From: JAGRGG01 sp965217265
Lineage (GTDB): Bacteria; Pseudomonadota; Alphaproteobacteria; Geminicoccales; Geminicoccaceae
Assembly (NCBI GenBank): GCA_965217265.1
Contig: CBDCHP010000008.1
Location: 1-63,987 of the forward strand
Length of the DNA: 63,987 nucleotides
Reading direction: 5' to 3'
The translations under genes and the position numbers were made by a program. Under the pieces are notes generated by a model. It saw only the letters and a program-made list of their open reading frames with translations. It ran no database searches and had not been told where the DNA came from. Positions 46,659 to 55,582 of the stretch are shown here, piece by piece. The stretch's first letter is position 1. Each line of letters starts with the position of its first letter.

Positions 46659-47034
46659 CGCGTCCGGCTTCACCTTGATCGAGATCCTGATCGTGCTCGC
46701 CCTCATGGGCCTCGTCGCCGGGGTCGTCTGGCCGCGCCTGGGCGCCCGGACGCCGGCCCTGGACAGCGTCGCGGCGTCGCTCGCGCGCGAACTGCGCACG
46801 ACGCGCGAGGCGGCACTCGCCGGGGCGGAGGTGCGGCGCGTCGACCTCGCCGAGGTGCAAGGTCTCCTGCCGGCCGGCTTCGCCGTCGAGGGTGCCGGCC
46901 TGCCCCTGGTCTTTTTACCGAACGGTGCCGCCTCGGGGGCGAGCTTCCTCGTTCGCGATCGAAGCGGGGCGGTGCTGCGGGTCGAGGTCGACGGGCTCAC
47001 CGGCCGGGTCGCGCTCGTCGGGGGCCGGCCGTGA
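46639..47034 (+). CDS. gspH: Type II secretion minor pseudopilin GspH
   Basis: 131 residues with prepilin motif SGFTLIEILIVLALMGLVAG. The body is typical GspH: SLARELRTTREAALAGAEVR and a closing beta-rich LRVEVDGLTGRVALVGG. It helps cap the pseudopilus. Overlaps gspI by four bases (GTGA). Confidence 0.9.
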   Translation: MSRASGSASGFTLIEILIVLALMGLVAGVVWPRLGARTPALDSVAASLARELRTTREAALAGAEVRRVDLAEVQGLLPAGFAVEGAGLPLVFLPNGAASGASFLVRDRSGAVLRVEVDGLTGRVALVGGRP

Positions 47035-47417
47035 GACGAGACGGCTTCACCCTGATCGAGGTCCTGGTGGCGCTCGCCGTGCTCGGCATCGCGCTCGCGG
47101 CGATCCTGCGGCTCGGCCAGGGCAACCTGCGCCTCGTCGAATCGCGCGGGCAGGGTGCCGCACTCACCGTGCTCGCCGAGACCGTCTTGGACGCGGCGAG
47201 GCTCGGCGTCGAGGCCGACCTCGGCACCCCGGCCCTGCCGATGCCGCCGGGCGTCGCTTGGCGGATCGAGCGGCCCCCGCTCAGAGCGTCCGACCTCGAC
47301 GGCCTGGGCGGGAGCGGCGAGCGCCTCGGCGAGGCGGTCGGACGCTTGGTCGTGCGCGTCGAGGACGCCGGCGGCCGCGGGGTCGGGCTCGACACCCTGG
47401 TGCCGCTGGACCGATGA
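47031..47417 (+). CDS. gspI: Type II secretion minor pseudopilin GspI
   Basis: 128 residues from a GTG start with prepilin motif DGFTLIEVLVALAVLGIALA. A short body (QGAALTVLAETVLDAARLGV) fits GspI, part of the I-J-K tip complex. Next gene, gspJ, starts 5 bp later. Confidence 0.88.
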   Translation: MRRDGFTLIEVLVALAVLGIALAAILRLGQGNLRLVESRGQGAALTVLAETVLDAARLGVEADLGTPALPMPPGVAWRIERPPLRASDLDGLGGSGERLGEAVGRLVVRVEDAGGRGVGLDTLVPLDR

Positions 47418-47421
47418 GCGA

Positions 47422-48075
47422 ATGACGGCGCGCGGCTTCACCCTGCTCGAACTCCTGATCGCGATGGTGCTGCTCGGCCTCGTCATGGTCCTGCTCGCCG
47501 GCGGCGGGCGAATCGTCGGCCGGCTCGAAGCCGCGATCGAGCGCCGGGCCGTCTCGCTCGCCGATTTCGGCCGCGGGCTCGACCAGTTGCGCTGGCGCTT
47601 GAACGGGGCGCTCATCGTCGACCTCGACCGGGACCCGCCCTTTAAGGGCGACGTCGGGGCCTTTCGCTTCGTCGCCGTGCGCCCCGACTTCGAGCCCGGC
47701 TGGCCGCTCGCCGCCGTCGAGGTCGACGTCGTAGCTTCTGCGGGCGGCAGCGCGGTGCGGCTGCGGGCGGCGGCCCTGGACCCGGCCCGGCCGGACTTCG
47801 ACGTGCTGGACGAAGCGCCGGCCCGGACCTTGTTCGAGGCCCCGGTCGCGCTCGATCTCGCCTACCTGCCCCGCCCGCCCGAGCGTGGTGCAGCAGCCGG
47901 CAAGCGGCAACGCTGGCAGGAGACTTGGGACGACCGCCGCCGCCTGCCGGCCGCCGTGCGGATCGCCGCGCCCGAAGCGCCCGGGCGCTTCCCGACCGCG
48001 CTCTTCACGATCGCCCCCGACCTGCCCGCCGACTGCGCCAGCGAGACGAACGAGGACCCGGCGCTATGCGGCTAA
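47422..48075 (+). CDS. gspJ: Type II secretion minor pseudopilin GspJ
   Basis: 217 residues with prepilin motif RGFTLLELLIAMVLLGLVMV, followed by LADFGRGLDQLRWRLNGALI and a long beta-rich domain, ending FTIAPDLPADCASETNEDPA. Start at 47422 (ATGACGGCG) is the one that puts the cleavage site four residues in. Stop overlaps the gspK start region by 10 bp. Confidence 0.9.
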   Translation: MTARGFTLLELLIAMVLLGLVMVLLAGGGRIVGRLEAAIERRAVSLADFGRGLDQLRWRLNGALIVDLDRDPPFKGDVGAFRFVAVRPDFEPGWPLAAVEVDVVASAGGSAVRLRAAALDPARPDFDVLDEAPARTLFEAPVALDLAYLPRPPERGAAAGKRQRWQETWDDRRRLPAAVRIAAPEAPGRFPTALFTIAPDLPADCASETNEDPALCG

Positions 48076-48950
48076 CGACGAAGGGAAGCGGCGAGCGCGG
48101 CATGGCGCTGGTCGTCGTCTTGTTGTTCTTGGCGATGCTGGCCGGGCTCGCCGCCGGCATCGCCCGCGACACGCGCGCGCTGGCGCTCGGCGCCGCCAAC
48201 GTCGATCGGGGCGCCAGGGCGCGCGCCGCGCTCGTCGCTGCCAGGACCGTCGGCGTCGCCGCCTTGAAGCGCGGCGACGTGCCCGAGGACGGCCGGCTGG
48301 CTTGGCGCCAGGGCGATACCGAAATCGCCCTCGTGATCGAGGCCGAGGGCGGCAAGCTCGACCTGAACGCCGCCCCGATCGAGCTGCTCGACGCCTTGAC
48401 GAACGCCGCCGTGCCGGGCGCGCCCGATCGCGCCGCCGAGCTCGCCGGTGCGATCATCGATTGGCGCGACGCGAACGACCTCGTCCAACTGCAAGGCGCC
48501 GAGGCGCCCGATTACCGCGCCGAACGGGCACCCTACGGCCCCGCCAACGGCCCGTTTCACCACACCGGCGAGTTGCGCGCCGTGCTTGGCGTCGATCCGG
48601 CCTTGTGGGCGCGGCTGAAATCGGCCGTCACGGTGGCGACTGGGCGCGAGGACGTCGATAGTGCGGCGGCGGGGCCCCTGGTCGAGCGGGCGCTGGGCGG
48701 GATCGAGCGGCCCGACGACGAAGGCGAAGGCGAAGACGACGCCGGGGGTGCCGCCGATCCGAGCGAGACCGACGCGGCCGAGTTCCTGCTCGATCCGAGC
48801 GGGCTCTACACGATCGACGCGCAGGCGACGTTGCAAAGCGGCTTCAAGGCGCGCGAGCGGACGCTGGTCTGGCTCGACGGGCCGAACACGAGGAAGGGGT
48901 TCGAGGTGATGCAGGTGGAAAGCGGCCTGTTGCCGCGCGGCCTGCCGTGA
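48066..48950 (+). CDS. gspK: Type II secretion tip pseudopilin GspK
   Basis: 294 residues. N-terminus ERGMALVVVLLFLAMLAGLA, the Gly-Met variant of the prepilin site typical of GspK, which lacks the usual Glu at position 5. The body has EGGKLDLNAAPIELLDALT, IIDWRDANDLVQLQGAE and GELRAVLGVDPALWARL, all GspK/T2SSK signatures. Ends overlapping gspL (GTGA). Confidence 0.93.
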   Translation: MRLTTKGSGERGMALVVVLLFLAMLAGLAAGIARDTRALALGAANVDRGARARAALVAARTVGVAALKRGDVPEDGRLAWRQGDTEIALVIEAEGGKLDLNAAPIELLDALTNAAVPGAPDRAAELAGAIIDWRDANDLVQLQGAEAPDYRAERAPYGPANGPFHHTGELRAVLGVDPALWARLKSAVTVATGREDVDSAAAGPLVERALGGIERPDDEGEGEDDAGGAADPSETDAAEFLLDPSGLYTIDAQATLQSGFKARERTLVWLDGPNTRKGFEVMQVESGLLPRGLP

Positions 48951-50029
48951 GCGGCCTGTGGCGCGCTTGGCTGGGCGAACTGGACGCGGCGTGGCCGCGG
49001 CGCCACCCCGGTGCGCCGCCGCCGCGTCGCTTCGCCGTCGCCTACCTCGACGGGCCGCGGCTGCGCCTCCTCGTCCACGACGGACGGCGGACGCGCGAAC
49101 TGGCCGCCGCCGAGCGCGGTGCCATCGAGGCGGGCGGCGCCGAGGAGCCGGGGTTCGCGGCCGCCTTGCGGCGGATCAAGCGCAGCGGTTTGCCGCTCAT
49201 CCTGCGCCTGCCGGCCGAGCGCGCCGCCGTCGCCCGCGACGCGCTGCCCAAGGACGCCGAGCCCGAGCTTCGCGCCATCGTCGGCCACAAGCTCGACCTC
49301 TTGACCCCGTTCGTACCCGAGCAGGCCTACTACGACGCGGTCGTCCTCGACCGGCCGGGGCGGGAGCGGATCGAGGTCGGCGTCGTCGCGGTGCCCAAAC
49401 CCGACGTTGATCGCGGCCTCGCCCTCTTGCGCCGGCTCGGCCTCGAAGCGACCAGGGCCGACATCGTCGACGACGACGCGGCCGAGGCGCCGCAGATCGA
49501 CCTGCTCGCCACCGACGGCCGCAAGGCGCGCTCGGCGTGGGCGCTGTTGTGGCCGCTGGCCCTGCTCGTCCCGCTGGCACTCGCCGGCGGCGCCTACGCC
49601 TATCGCGACATCGCCGAACGCGCGGCCCACCTCGACGAGCGTCAGGATCTCACTTCCGCGCTCGCGGCGCGCGTGGCGGATCTCCCCGACCTGCGCGCCC
49701 GGCTGGACGGCTTGCGCGCCGAGGCGGGCTTCGTCGCCCGGCAGCGCCTGGAGCGCCCTTCGGCCCTCGTCGCCTTCGAGAGCCTGAGCCGTCTCCTGCC
49801 GGACGACGTCTGGCTCGACGCGCTCGACCTCGAAGGCGACCGGCTGACGCTCGCCGGCTACGCCCCCGACGCCTCCGAACTGGTGCCCCTGCTCGAAGGG
49901 GCGCCGAACTTCAAGAACGTCGCCTTCACCGCACCCAGCACGCGGGTCGAGGTACGCTCGGGCGATGCGACCGTCGCGGCCGAGCGCTTCTCGCTCGCGG
50001 CCCGCGTCGGTGCCACACGGGAGCCTTGA
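48947..50029 (+). CDS. gspL: Type II secretion GspL (actin-like cytoplasmic domain with PilN-like membrane part)
   Basis: 360 residues from a GTG start. An N-terminal cytoplasmic region includes PLILRLPAERAAVARDALPK and GHKLDLLTPFVPEQAYYDAV. One membrane span (WALLWPLALLVPLALAGGAY, about residues 198-217) and a periplasmic PilN-like domain (LSRLLPDDVWLDALDLEGDR) follow. It recruits the secretion ATPase GspE, which is not encoded in this window. Confidence 0.85.
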   Translation: MSGLWRAWLGELDAAWPRRHPGAPPPRRFAVAYLDGPRLRLLVHDGRRTRELAAAERGAIEAGGAEEPGFAAALRRIKRSGLPLILRLPAERAAVARDALPKDAEPELRAIVGHKLDLLTPFVPEQAYYDAVVLDRPGRERIEVGVVAVPKPDVDRGLALLRRLGLEATRADIVDDDAAEAPQIDLLATDGRKARSAWALLWPLALLVPLALAGGAYAYRDIAERAAHLDERQDLTSALAARVADLPDLRARLDGLRAEAGFVARQRLERPSALVAFESLSRLLPDDVWLDALDLEGDRLTLAGYAPDASELVPLLEGAPNFKNVAFTAPSTRVEVRSGDATVAAERFSLAARVGATREP

Positions 50030-50030
50030 G

Positions 50031-50609
50031 ATGAGCCGCCCGCCGGCCGGTGCCCGCCGGGCGCTGGCGATCTTGATCTTCCTCCTCCCCTTCGTCCTCG
50101 TCCTGGCGGGCGGGGTCGGGGCTTACGCCTACATCGAGCGCCAACGCGCCGACTTGGCCCAAGCCGAGACCGACATCGGGCACTTCGACAAGCGCCTCGC
50201 CGTGCGCGAGCGGATCTTGGACGAACTCCGTCTCCTGGAGCGCTCGAACGCGACCGCGTCCTTGCTGGTCGAGGCCGAGACCGCGGCCCTCGCCCAGGCC
50301 GACCTCCAGGGCCGGCTGAGCGAACTCATCGCCGACGCGGGCGGACAGCTCGACTCGATCCAGACCTTGACGCCCGGGGCGGTCGACGGCTTCGTGCGGC
50401 TGCCGCTTCGGGTCGTGTTCGAGGCCGACATGGAGGGCCTGCGCCAGGCGCTGCACACGATCGAGACGATGGAGCCGGTCTTCGTCGTCGAGTCGTTGTC
50501 GGCCGACCCGATGACGGCCGAGGCCGACGCCGGCCTGCGCGTTCGGGTCTCGGCCGAGGTCGCGGCGTTCGCCCGCGACCGGCCGGGCCTCTTGTCCGCC
50601 GACCCTTGA
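50031..50609 (+). CDS. gspM: Type II secretion GspM-like assembly protein
   Basis: 192 residues. One N-terminal span (ALAILIFLLPFVLVLAGGVG), a coiled coil (about 40-85) and a small ferredoxin-like periplasmic domain ending VRVSAEVAAFARDRPG. This build is that of GspM/PilO, the GspL partner. It starts one base after the gspL stop. Last gene of the block. Confidence 0.85.
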   Translation: MSRPPAGARRALAILIFLLPFVLVLAGGVGAYAYIERQRADLAQAETDIGHFDKRLAVRERILDELRLLERSNATASLLVEAETAALAQADLQGRLSELIADAGGQLDSIQTLTPGAVDGFVRLPLRVVFEADMEGLRQALHTIETMEPVFVVESLSADPMTAEADAGLRVRVSAEVAAFARDRPGLLSADP

Positions 50610-50663
50610 ACCGTCCATGCTACGATGAACGATGAACCCCAAAACCCGTCTTGAGAGGTGAAC

Positions 50664-51029
50664 ATGGCCGAGGTCCGTTATCGGCGCGGCGAGAGCGACG
50701 AGCGCCCCTGGGGCCGCTGGGAGGTCCTGGAGACCGGCGAGCGCTTCACGGTGAAGCGCATCACGGTGGCGCCCGGCCAGACCCTCTCCTTGCAGCTGCA
50801 CCACCATCGCGAGGAGCACTGGGTCATCGTCGAGGGGCAGGCGCGGGTGACGCTGGGGGAACGGGTCATGGACATGGGCCCGAACGAGCACATCTTCATC
50901 CCCATCGAGACCAAGCACCGGATCGCCAACCCGACCGACGCTAACGTCGAGTTCATCGAGGTCCAGTACGGCGAGACCCTGGACGAGAACGACATCGTGC
51001 GCCTCGAAGACACCTACGGGAGAACGTAA
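50664..51029 (+). CDS. Cupin protein resembling the mannose-6-phosphate isomerase domain of ManC
   Basis: 121 residues: RPWGRWEVLETGERFTVKRI, VAPGQTLSLQLHHHREEHWV (metal-binding His and Glu), VVEGQARVTLG-like VEGQARVTLGERVMDMGPNE and IPIETKHRIANPTD. This is the type II mannose-6-phosphate isomerase cupin, normally fused to a guanylyltransferase but free here. Start at 50664; a GTG at 50658 is in frame. Four bases before the SDR gene. Confidence 0.9.
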   Translation: MAEVRYRRGESDERPWGRWEVLETGERFTVKRITVAPGQTLSLQLHHHREEHWVIVEGQARVTLGERVMDMGPNEHIFIPIETKHRIANPTDANVEFIEVQYGETLDENDIVRLEDTYGRT

Positions 51030-51033
51030 GCCC

Positions 51034-51777
51034 ATGCCGGTCCTCCTCGTCACCGGCGGCGGGCGCGGCATCGGCGCCGCCTGCTGCCGCTTGGGCGCCG
51101 CGCGCGGCTACGACGTCGCGATCAACTACCGCTCGCGCGCGGCCGAGGCGAAGGCCGTCCTGGCCGACGTCGAGGCCGCCGGGCGGCGCGGCTGCCTCGT
51201 TCAAGCCGACATCGCCGACCCGGGTGCGATCGGGGGCATGTTCGACCGGGTCGAGAAGGAACTCAGCCCCGTCGATGCGTTCGTCGCCAACGCCGGGATC
51301 ATCCACGCGACGGCGCCCTTGATGGACATGGAGCCCGACACGATCCGCCGGGTGATCGACGTCGACCTGACGGCGCAGATCTTGTGCAACCGCGAGGCGG
51401 TGCGGCGCATGGCCCGCTCCAGGGGCGGCAAGGGCGGCGCCGTCGTCAACCTGTCGTCGGCCGCGTCCCGACTGATGGGCGCGGGCGGCTTCGTCCCCTA
51501 CGGCGCCGCCAAGGCCGGGATCGACGTCTTGAGCCTCGGCCTCGGCCGCGAGGCGGCGAGCGAAGGGGTCGGGGTCAACGCGGTCCGTCCGGGGCTGATC
51601 GAGACCGAGATGCAAGACGAGACCGGCGTGCCCGACCGTCTCGAACGCTTCGGCCCCACCGTGCCGCTGGGCAGGGCCGGTACCCCGATGGAGGTCGCGC
51701 GATGCGTGCTCTGGCTGCTCTCAAACGAGGCGTCCTACGTCACCGGCACGCTGTTCGACGTCAGCGGTGGGCGCTGA
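51034..51777 (+). CDS. Short-chain dehydrogenase/reductase (FabG-like)
   Basis: 247 residues, classical SDR. NAD(P) motif TGGGRGIGAA (residues 7-16), NAG in FVANAGIIHA, Ser in NLSSAASRLMG, and Tyr/Lys in YGAAKAGID. Ends VTGTLFDVSGGR. Likely an oxidoreductase of sugars or acyl chains; the substrate is unknown. Confidence 0.93.
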   Translation: MPVLLVTGGGRGIGAACCRLGAARGYDVAINYRSRAAEAKAVLADVEAAGRRGCLVQADIADPGAIGGMFDRVEKELSPVDAFVANAGIIHATAPLMDMEPDTIRRVIDVDLTAQILCNREAVRRMARSRGGKGGAVVNLSSAASRLMGAGGFVPYGAAKAGIDVLSLGLGREAASEGVGVNAVRPGLIETEMQDETGVPDRLERFGPTVPLGRAGTPMEVARCVLWLLSNEASYVTGTLFDVSGGR

Positions 51778-52595
51778 GCTTCGGCTTGTGCCTCCTGGCG
51801 GGCACGGCTGCCGCGGCCGAGACCCCCTGCCCCGTCGCGCATCCTTGCGCGGTCGCGAACGGCACCTACGCCGTGGCGTTGCCTGAAGGCTGGGACGGCA
51901 AGGCGCCCTTACCGGCGCTGCTCTTCTTCCACGGCTACGGTGCCTCGGCCGAAGGCGCGCTGAACCAGCCCGGTCTCCGCGCCGAACTGGACAAGCGCGG
52001 CTGGGCCCTGATCGCGCCGAACGGGGTGCGCCCGCCGGGCCGGCAACAGACGAGCTGGGCGCACGAGGGCTCCCCCTCGCAGGCCCGCGACGAGGTCGCC
52101 TTCGTCCACGCCGTTCTCGCCGACGCCGAAGGGCGCCTGCCGATCGACGACGGGCGGGTCTACGTCGGCGGCTTCTCGCAGGGCTCGTCGATGGCGTGGC
52201 ACTTGGCCTGCCTGGACCAGCGCGACTACGCCGGCTTCGTCGCCGTCTCCGGCGCCTTTTGGGAGCCGATGCCGACCTCCTGCCCGGCGCCGCCGCGGCG
52301 GCTGATCCACTTCCACGGCTTCATGGACCCGGTCGTGCCGCTGGAAGGGCGCCCGATCGGCGATCGCTGGCAGCAGAGCGACGTCTTCGCCAGCCTCGCC
52401 CTCCTGCGGCGGGAATGGGGCTGCACGACCATGCCCGAGGCGATGGAGATCGACGCCACCATGCGCTGCCGCGCCTGGACCGGCTGCACGAAGGGCGGCG
52501 AATTGCGCTTGTGCCTGCACGACGGCGGCCACGCCGGGCCGCAGGGCTGGGCGAAGACGGCCTTGGATTGGCTGGCAAGCGCACCGTCGCCGTAA
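51702..52595 (+). CDS. Secreted polyhydroxybutyrate depolymerase/LpqC-type esterase
   Basis: 297 residues. The basic N-region RGVLRHRHAVRRQRW and hydrophobic ALSFGLCLLAGTAAAAE form a long signal peptide. PALLFFHGYGASAEGALNQP, the nucleophile in VGGFSQGSSMAWHLACLDQ, and the His in LHDGGHAGPQGW define the LpqC esterase family. Eight or more cysteines suggest disulfides. This start overlaps the SDR gene by 76 bp; a later start would remove the signal's charged part. Confidence 0.8.
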   Translation: MRALAALKRGVLRHRHAVRRQRWALSFGLCLLAGTAAAAETPCPVAHPCAVANGTYAVALPEGWDGKAPLPALLFFHGYGASAEGALNQPGLRAELDKRGWALIAPNGVRPPGRQQTSWAHEGSPSQARDEVAFVHAVLADAEGRLPIDDGRVYVGGFSQGSSMAWHLACLDQRDYAGFVAVSGAFWEPMPTSCPAPPRRLIHFHGFMDPVVPLEGRPIGDRWQQSDVFASLALLRREWGCTTMPEAMEIDATMRCRAWTGCTKGGELRLCLHDGGHAGPQGWAKTALDWLASAPSP

Positions 52596-52665
52596 TTCGG
52601 GCAATAGCAACGCAGTGCCGTTCGTTGTGGCCATTCCGACCGCTCGATTTTGGAGGAGACGCAGC

Positions 52666-53058
52666 ATGGACCGATTCACCGGCGGTTGCCTGTGCGGCAA
52701 CGTCCGAATCGTGGCGTTGGGACTCCCATACCGGGTCGGCCTTTGCCACTGCCTCGACTGCCGCAAGCATCATGGGGCCCTGTTTCATGCTTCCGCGGTG
52801 TTCCCTCAGGATGCGGTGACGATCGACGGCGAAACGCGCGACTACGCCGGGCGGTTTTTCTGTCCTTGCTGCGGCTCGTCCATCTTCGCACGCAGCGCCG
52901 ACGAGATCGAAGTGAACCTAGGCTCCCTCGATGCCCCCGATCAACTGATGCCAACCTACGAAAGCTGGATCGTCCGTCGCGAGTCCTGGTTGCCGCCGTT
53001 CTCGCTCACGCGGCGATACGACCGCGATCGTGACGCTACGGGTCGCTTTGAGGAATAG
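52666..53058 (+). CDS. GFA (glutathione-dependent formaldehyde-activating-like) family zinc protein
   Basis: 130 residues. Zinc-binding motifs GGCLCGNVR, CHCLDCRKHHG and FCPCCGSSIF are all present. Start at 52666 has GGAGGAG upstream. The family is named for an enzyme joining formaldehyde and glutathione, but most members have unknown reactions. A formaldehyde role is tempting given Tdm and Dmm, though the locus is 40 kb away. Confidence 0.9.
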   Translation: MDRFTGGCLCGNVRIVALGLPYRVGLCHCLDCRKHHGALFHASAVFPQDAVTIDGETRDYAGRFFCPCCGSSIFARSADEIEVNLGSLDAPDQLMPTYESWIVRRESWLPPFSLTRRYDRDRDATGRFEE

Positions 53059-53152
53059 GTCGCTTGAGCGGTGCGAGGGCGCTGTTGCAAGGTGAGAGGC
53101 AAACAAGTCACAGGGTATGATGCAACCTGATCGAACGGCGCTCTAGCGGGGC

Positions 53153-54712
53153 CTAGTTCCGCCAGAAAGCCGGGTGGAGCAGCACCAGAAGGGTGAAGAA
53201 CTCCAGCCGGCCGAGCAGCATGGCGAACGCGAGCAGCCACTTCGCCGTGGCGCTCAAGGTCTGGAAGTTGCCGGCGGGACCGACGACCTCGCCCAAGCCC
53301 GGGCCGACATTGGCGAGCGCCGTCGCCGAGGCCGAGACCGCCGTCACGAGGTCGAGGCCGAGGGCGCCCAGCAGCACGGTGAACAGGCCCCACGAGCCGA
53401 TGAAGACGAAGGCGAAGCTCAACACTGCCAGCATCACGTCGGGCTCGACCGGCTTGCCGCCGAACGTGGCGCGCGTCACCGCGTGCGGCAGGAACAATGT
53501 CCGCAGGTAGTTCGAGGCCCAGCGCCACAAGATCGCCAAGCGGAACATCTTGATCCCGCCCGAGGTCGAGCCGGTGCAGCCGCCGACGACGGTGACGGCG
53601 AGGAACAGCGCCACCGCCGTCGGCCCCCAGGCCGAGTAGTCCTCCGAGGCGTAGCCGGTCGTCGTCACGACCGAGGTGAGGTTGAAGGCGGACGCGCGCA
53701 CGGCGTCGTGCGGCGTGAAGTCCTTGGTCAGCACGAGCCAGGCGGCGGAGAACAGCGTCACCGTCGCGAGGAAGCCCACGAGCAGGCGGATCTGCTCGTC
53801 CTGCCAGAACAGGCGCGGCCGGCCGATCACGACCGCGACGTAGCGGCTGAACGGCAGGGCGCCGGCCAGCATGAAGACGACGGCGGTCCACTCGATGGCA
53901 GCGCTCTTGAAGTAGCCGAACGAGGCGTCGTGCGTCGAGTAGCCGCCGGTCGCGAGCGTCGTCATCGCGTGGTTGATCGCGTCGAACGGGCTCATGCCCA
54001 AGAGCCAGTAGATGCTGGCGCAGGCGACGGAGAGGCCGAGATAGACGAGGACGATGTCGCGCACGATGAACTTCATGTTGGGCAACAGCTTCTCGGTTCG
54101 ATCCGAGTTCTCGGTGCGAAACAGCTGCATCCCGCCGACGCGCAGGAACGGCAGCATGACGAGCGCCGTCACGATGATCCCGATCCCGCCCAGCCACTGC
54201 AGCAAGGAGCGCCAGACGAGAAAGCCGGGCGGCGCCTGGTCGAGGCCGGAGACGACGGTCGAGCCGGTCGTCGTCAGGCCCGAGACCGCCTCGAACACGG
54301 CGTCGGTGAACGAGAGGTGGAAGATGCCCATCTGCAACGGCAGGGCGCCGAACATGGCGATCGCGCACCAGCTCGACGTGGTGAGCACGAAAGCCCCTTT
54401 CAACGGCAGGAGATCGCGCATCTGCCGCGTGCTGAGGATGAGGAGCACGCCGACGAAGCCGGTGATGATGGCAGCACCGAGGAAGCCCTGCCAATCGGCG
54501 CTGTCGGCGAAGTAGTCGACCGTCATCGGCACCAGCATCGCCGCCGCCAAGAGGCAGAGCTGGCAGCCGATGGCGAACAGGATCGTGGCGCCCGCGCCGA
54601 TGGGCTGGAGGACGTGGCGTCTGGGCGCGCGCCGCGCAACGACAGTCGGCAAGGTCGAAATGGACAAATTCCTATCGTTGCGGCGTTTGGGCCAGTATAG
54701 AGGGATCACCAC
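53153..54712 (-). CDS. trkH: Potassium uptake protein TrkH/TrkG family
   Basis: Up to 519 residues, four pseudo-repeated membrane-pore-membrane units. Selectivity-filter loops: FEAVSGLTTTGSTVVSG, TTLATGGYSTHDASFG, SVVTTTGYASEDYSAWG and ATALANVGPGLG. GGIGIIVTALVMLPFLRVGG is also typical. The start is uncertain (GTG 54712 or TTG near 54659). No trkA is nearby. Confidence 0.93.
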   Translation of the reverse strand: MVIPLYWPKRRNDRNLSISTLPTVVARRAPRRHVLQPIGAGATILFAIGCQLCLLAAAMLVPMTVDYFADSADWQGFLGAAIITGFVGVLLILSTRQMRDLLPLKGAFVLTTSSWCAIAMFGALPLQMGIFHLSFTDAVFEAVSGLTTTGSTVVSGLDQAPPGFLVWRSLLQWLGGIGIIVTALVMLPFLRVGGMQLFRTENSDRTEKLLPNMKFIVRDIVLVYLGLSVACASIYWLLGMSPFDAINHAMTTLATGGYSTHDASFGYFKSAAIEWTAVVFMLAGALPFSRYVAVVIGRPRLFWQDEQIRLLVGFLATVTLFSAAWLVLTKDFTPHDAVRASAFNLTSVVTTTGYASEDYSAWGPTAVALFLAVTVVGGCTGSTSGGIKMFRLAILWRWASNYLRTLFLPHAVTRATFGGKPVEPDVMLAVLSFAFVFIGSWGLFTVLLGALGLDLVTAVSASATALANVGPGLGEVVGPAGNFQTLSATAKWLLAFAMLLGRLEFFTLLVLLHPAFWRN

Positions 54713-54751
54713 GACCTGGAGAAGGTCGATTCGTGCGTCGGCGGTGCCGCC

Positions 54752-55516
54752 TCAAGCGGGTGGGGTCAAGGCGGCGTAGACGTCGCCCGAAGGCCCGTCA
54801 GCGGCCTGATCTTCGAGCCAAGCCTTGAGCGTCGCGGCGTCGCCCCACCCACCCACGAAGCGTCCCGTCTCGCCGTAAGCAGCGCGAAAGCGATAGCGGC
54901 CAAGTGTCGCGAGGCGATCGACGGCGCGCAGGGCCGCGTCGCGATGCGCGGGCACGAACTCGAACGAGAGGGCGCGAACCGGCCGATCGAGGCCGAGAAG
55001 GACCGCGTCCTCCATGCCCTCGACGTCGATCTTGACGAAGGTCGGCTCGCCGAAGCGCCCGATCAGCGCGTCGAGCGTCGTCGCCTCGACGACGTGCCGC
55101 CCGTCCCAGCGCACCGGCTTGAACGACGGCACGTCGGCGACGGCGTCGAGAAAATCCTTCGAGCCGGTCGAGACGGTCGGGTGGCGGCGGCTGGTGAACA
55201 TCTCGATCCGCCCCGGTCGCCCGGCCACGGCCGCCTCGACGACCGTCACGGCCGGCGCAGCGCGAAAGCCCCACCGCAAGTAGGCGGCGAAGCGCGGCTG
55301 CGGCTCGACGGCGACGACGCGGGCACCGAGACGAAGAAAGCACGCGCTCCGATCGCCGACGTGGGCGCCGATATCGAAGCACAGGTCGCCCGGCTTGACG
55401 AAGGGGGCGTAGAGCCGCGTCAGCCGCCGCACCCGGCCGGGGCGACGGTAGGTCCAAAGCGAGCGCGCGAGGCCGTAGCCTTCCGCCAGCCCCTCCGCCG
55501 CCGCGCCCCACACCAT
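54752..55516 (-). CDS. FkbM family methyltransferase
   Basis: 254 residues. SAM-binding motif DLCFDIGAHVGDRSACFLRL (about 52-71), VVAVEPQPRF, and the FkbM hallmark FVKIDVEGMEDAVLLGLDRP. Likely O-methylation of a glycan or small molecule. Start at 55516 (MVWGAAAEGLAEG). Diverges from the phosphatidyltransferase gene. Confidence 0.9.
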   Translation of the reverse strand: MVWGAAAEGLAEGYGLARSLWTYRRPGRVRRLTRLYAPFVKPGDLCFDIGAHVGDRSACFLRLGARVVAVEPQPRFAAYLRWGFRAAPAVTVVEAAVAGRPGRIEMFTSRRHPTVSTGSKDFLDAVADVPSFKPVRWDGRHVVEATTLDALIGRFGEPTFVKIDVEGMEDAVLLGLDRPVRALSFEFVPAHRDAALRAVDRLATLGRYRFRAAYGETGRFVGGWGDAATLKAWLEDQAADGPSGDVYAALTPPA

Positions 55517-55582
55517 GCCACTCCCCCGCTTGCCTTGCCGACCCGTGGAACGGCGACGACATCTAGCGGGTTGCACGGGACA

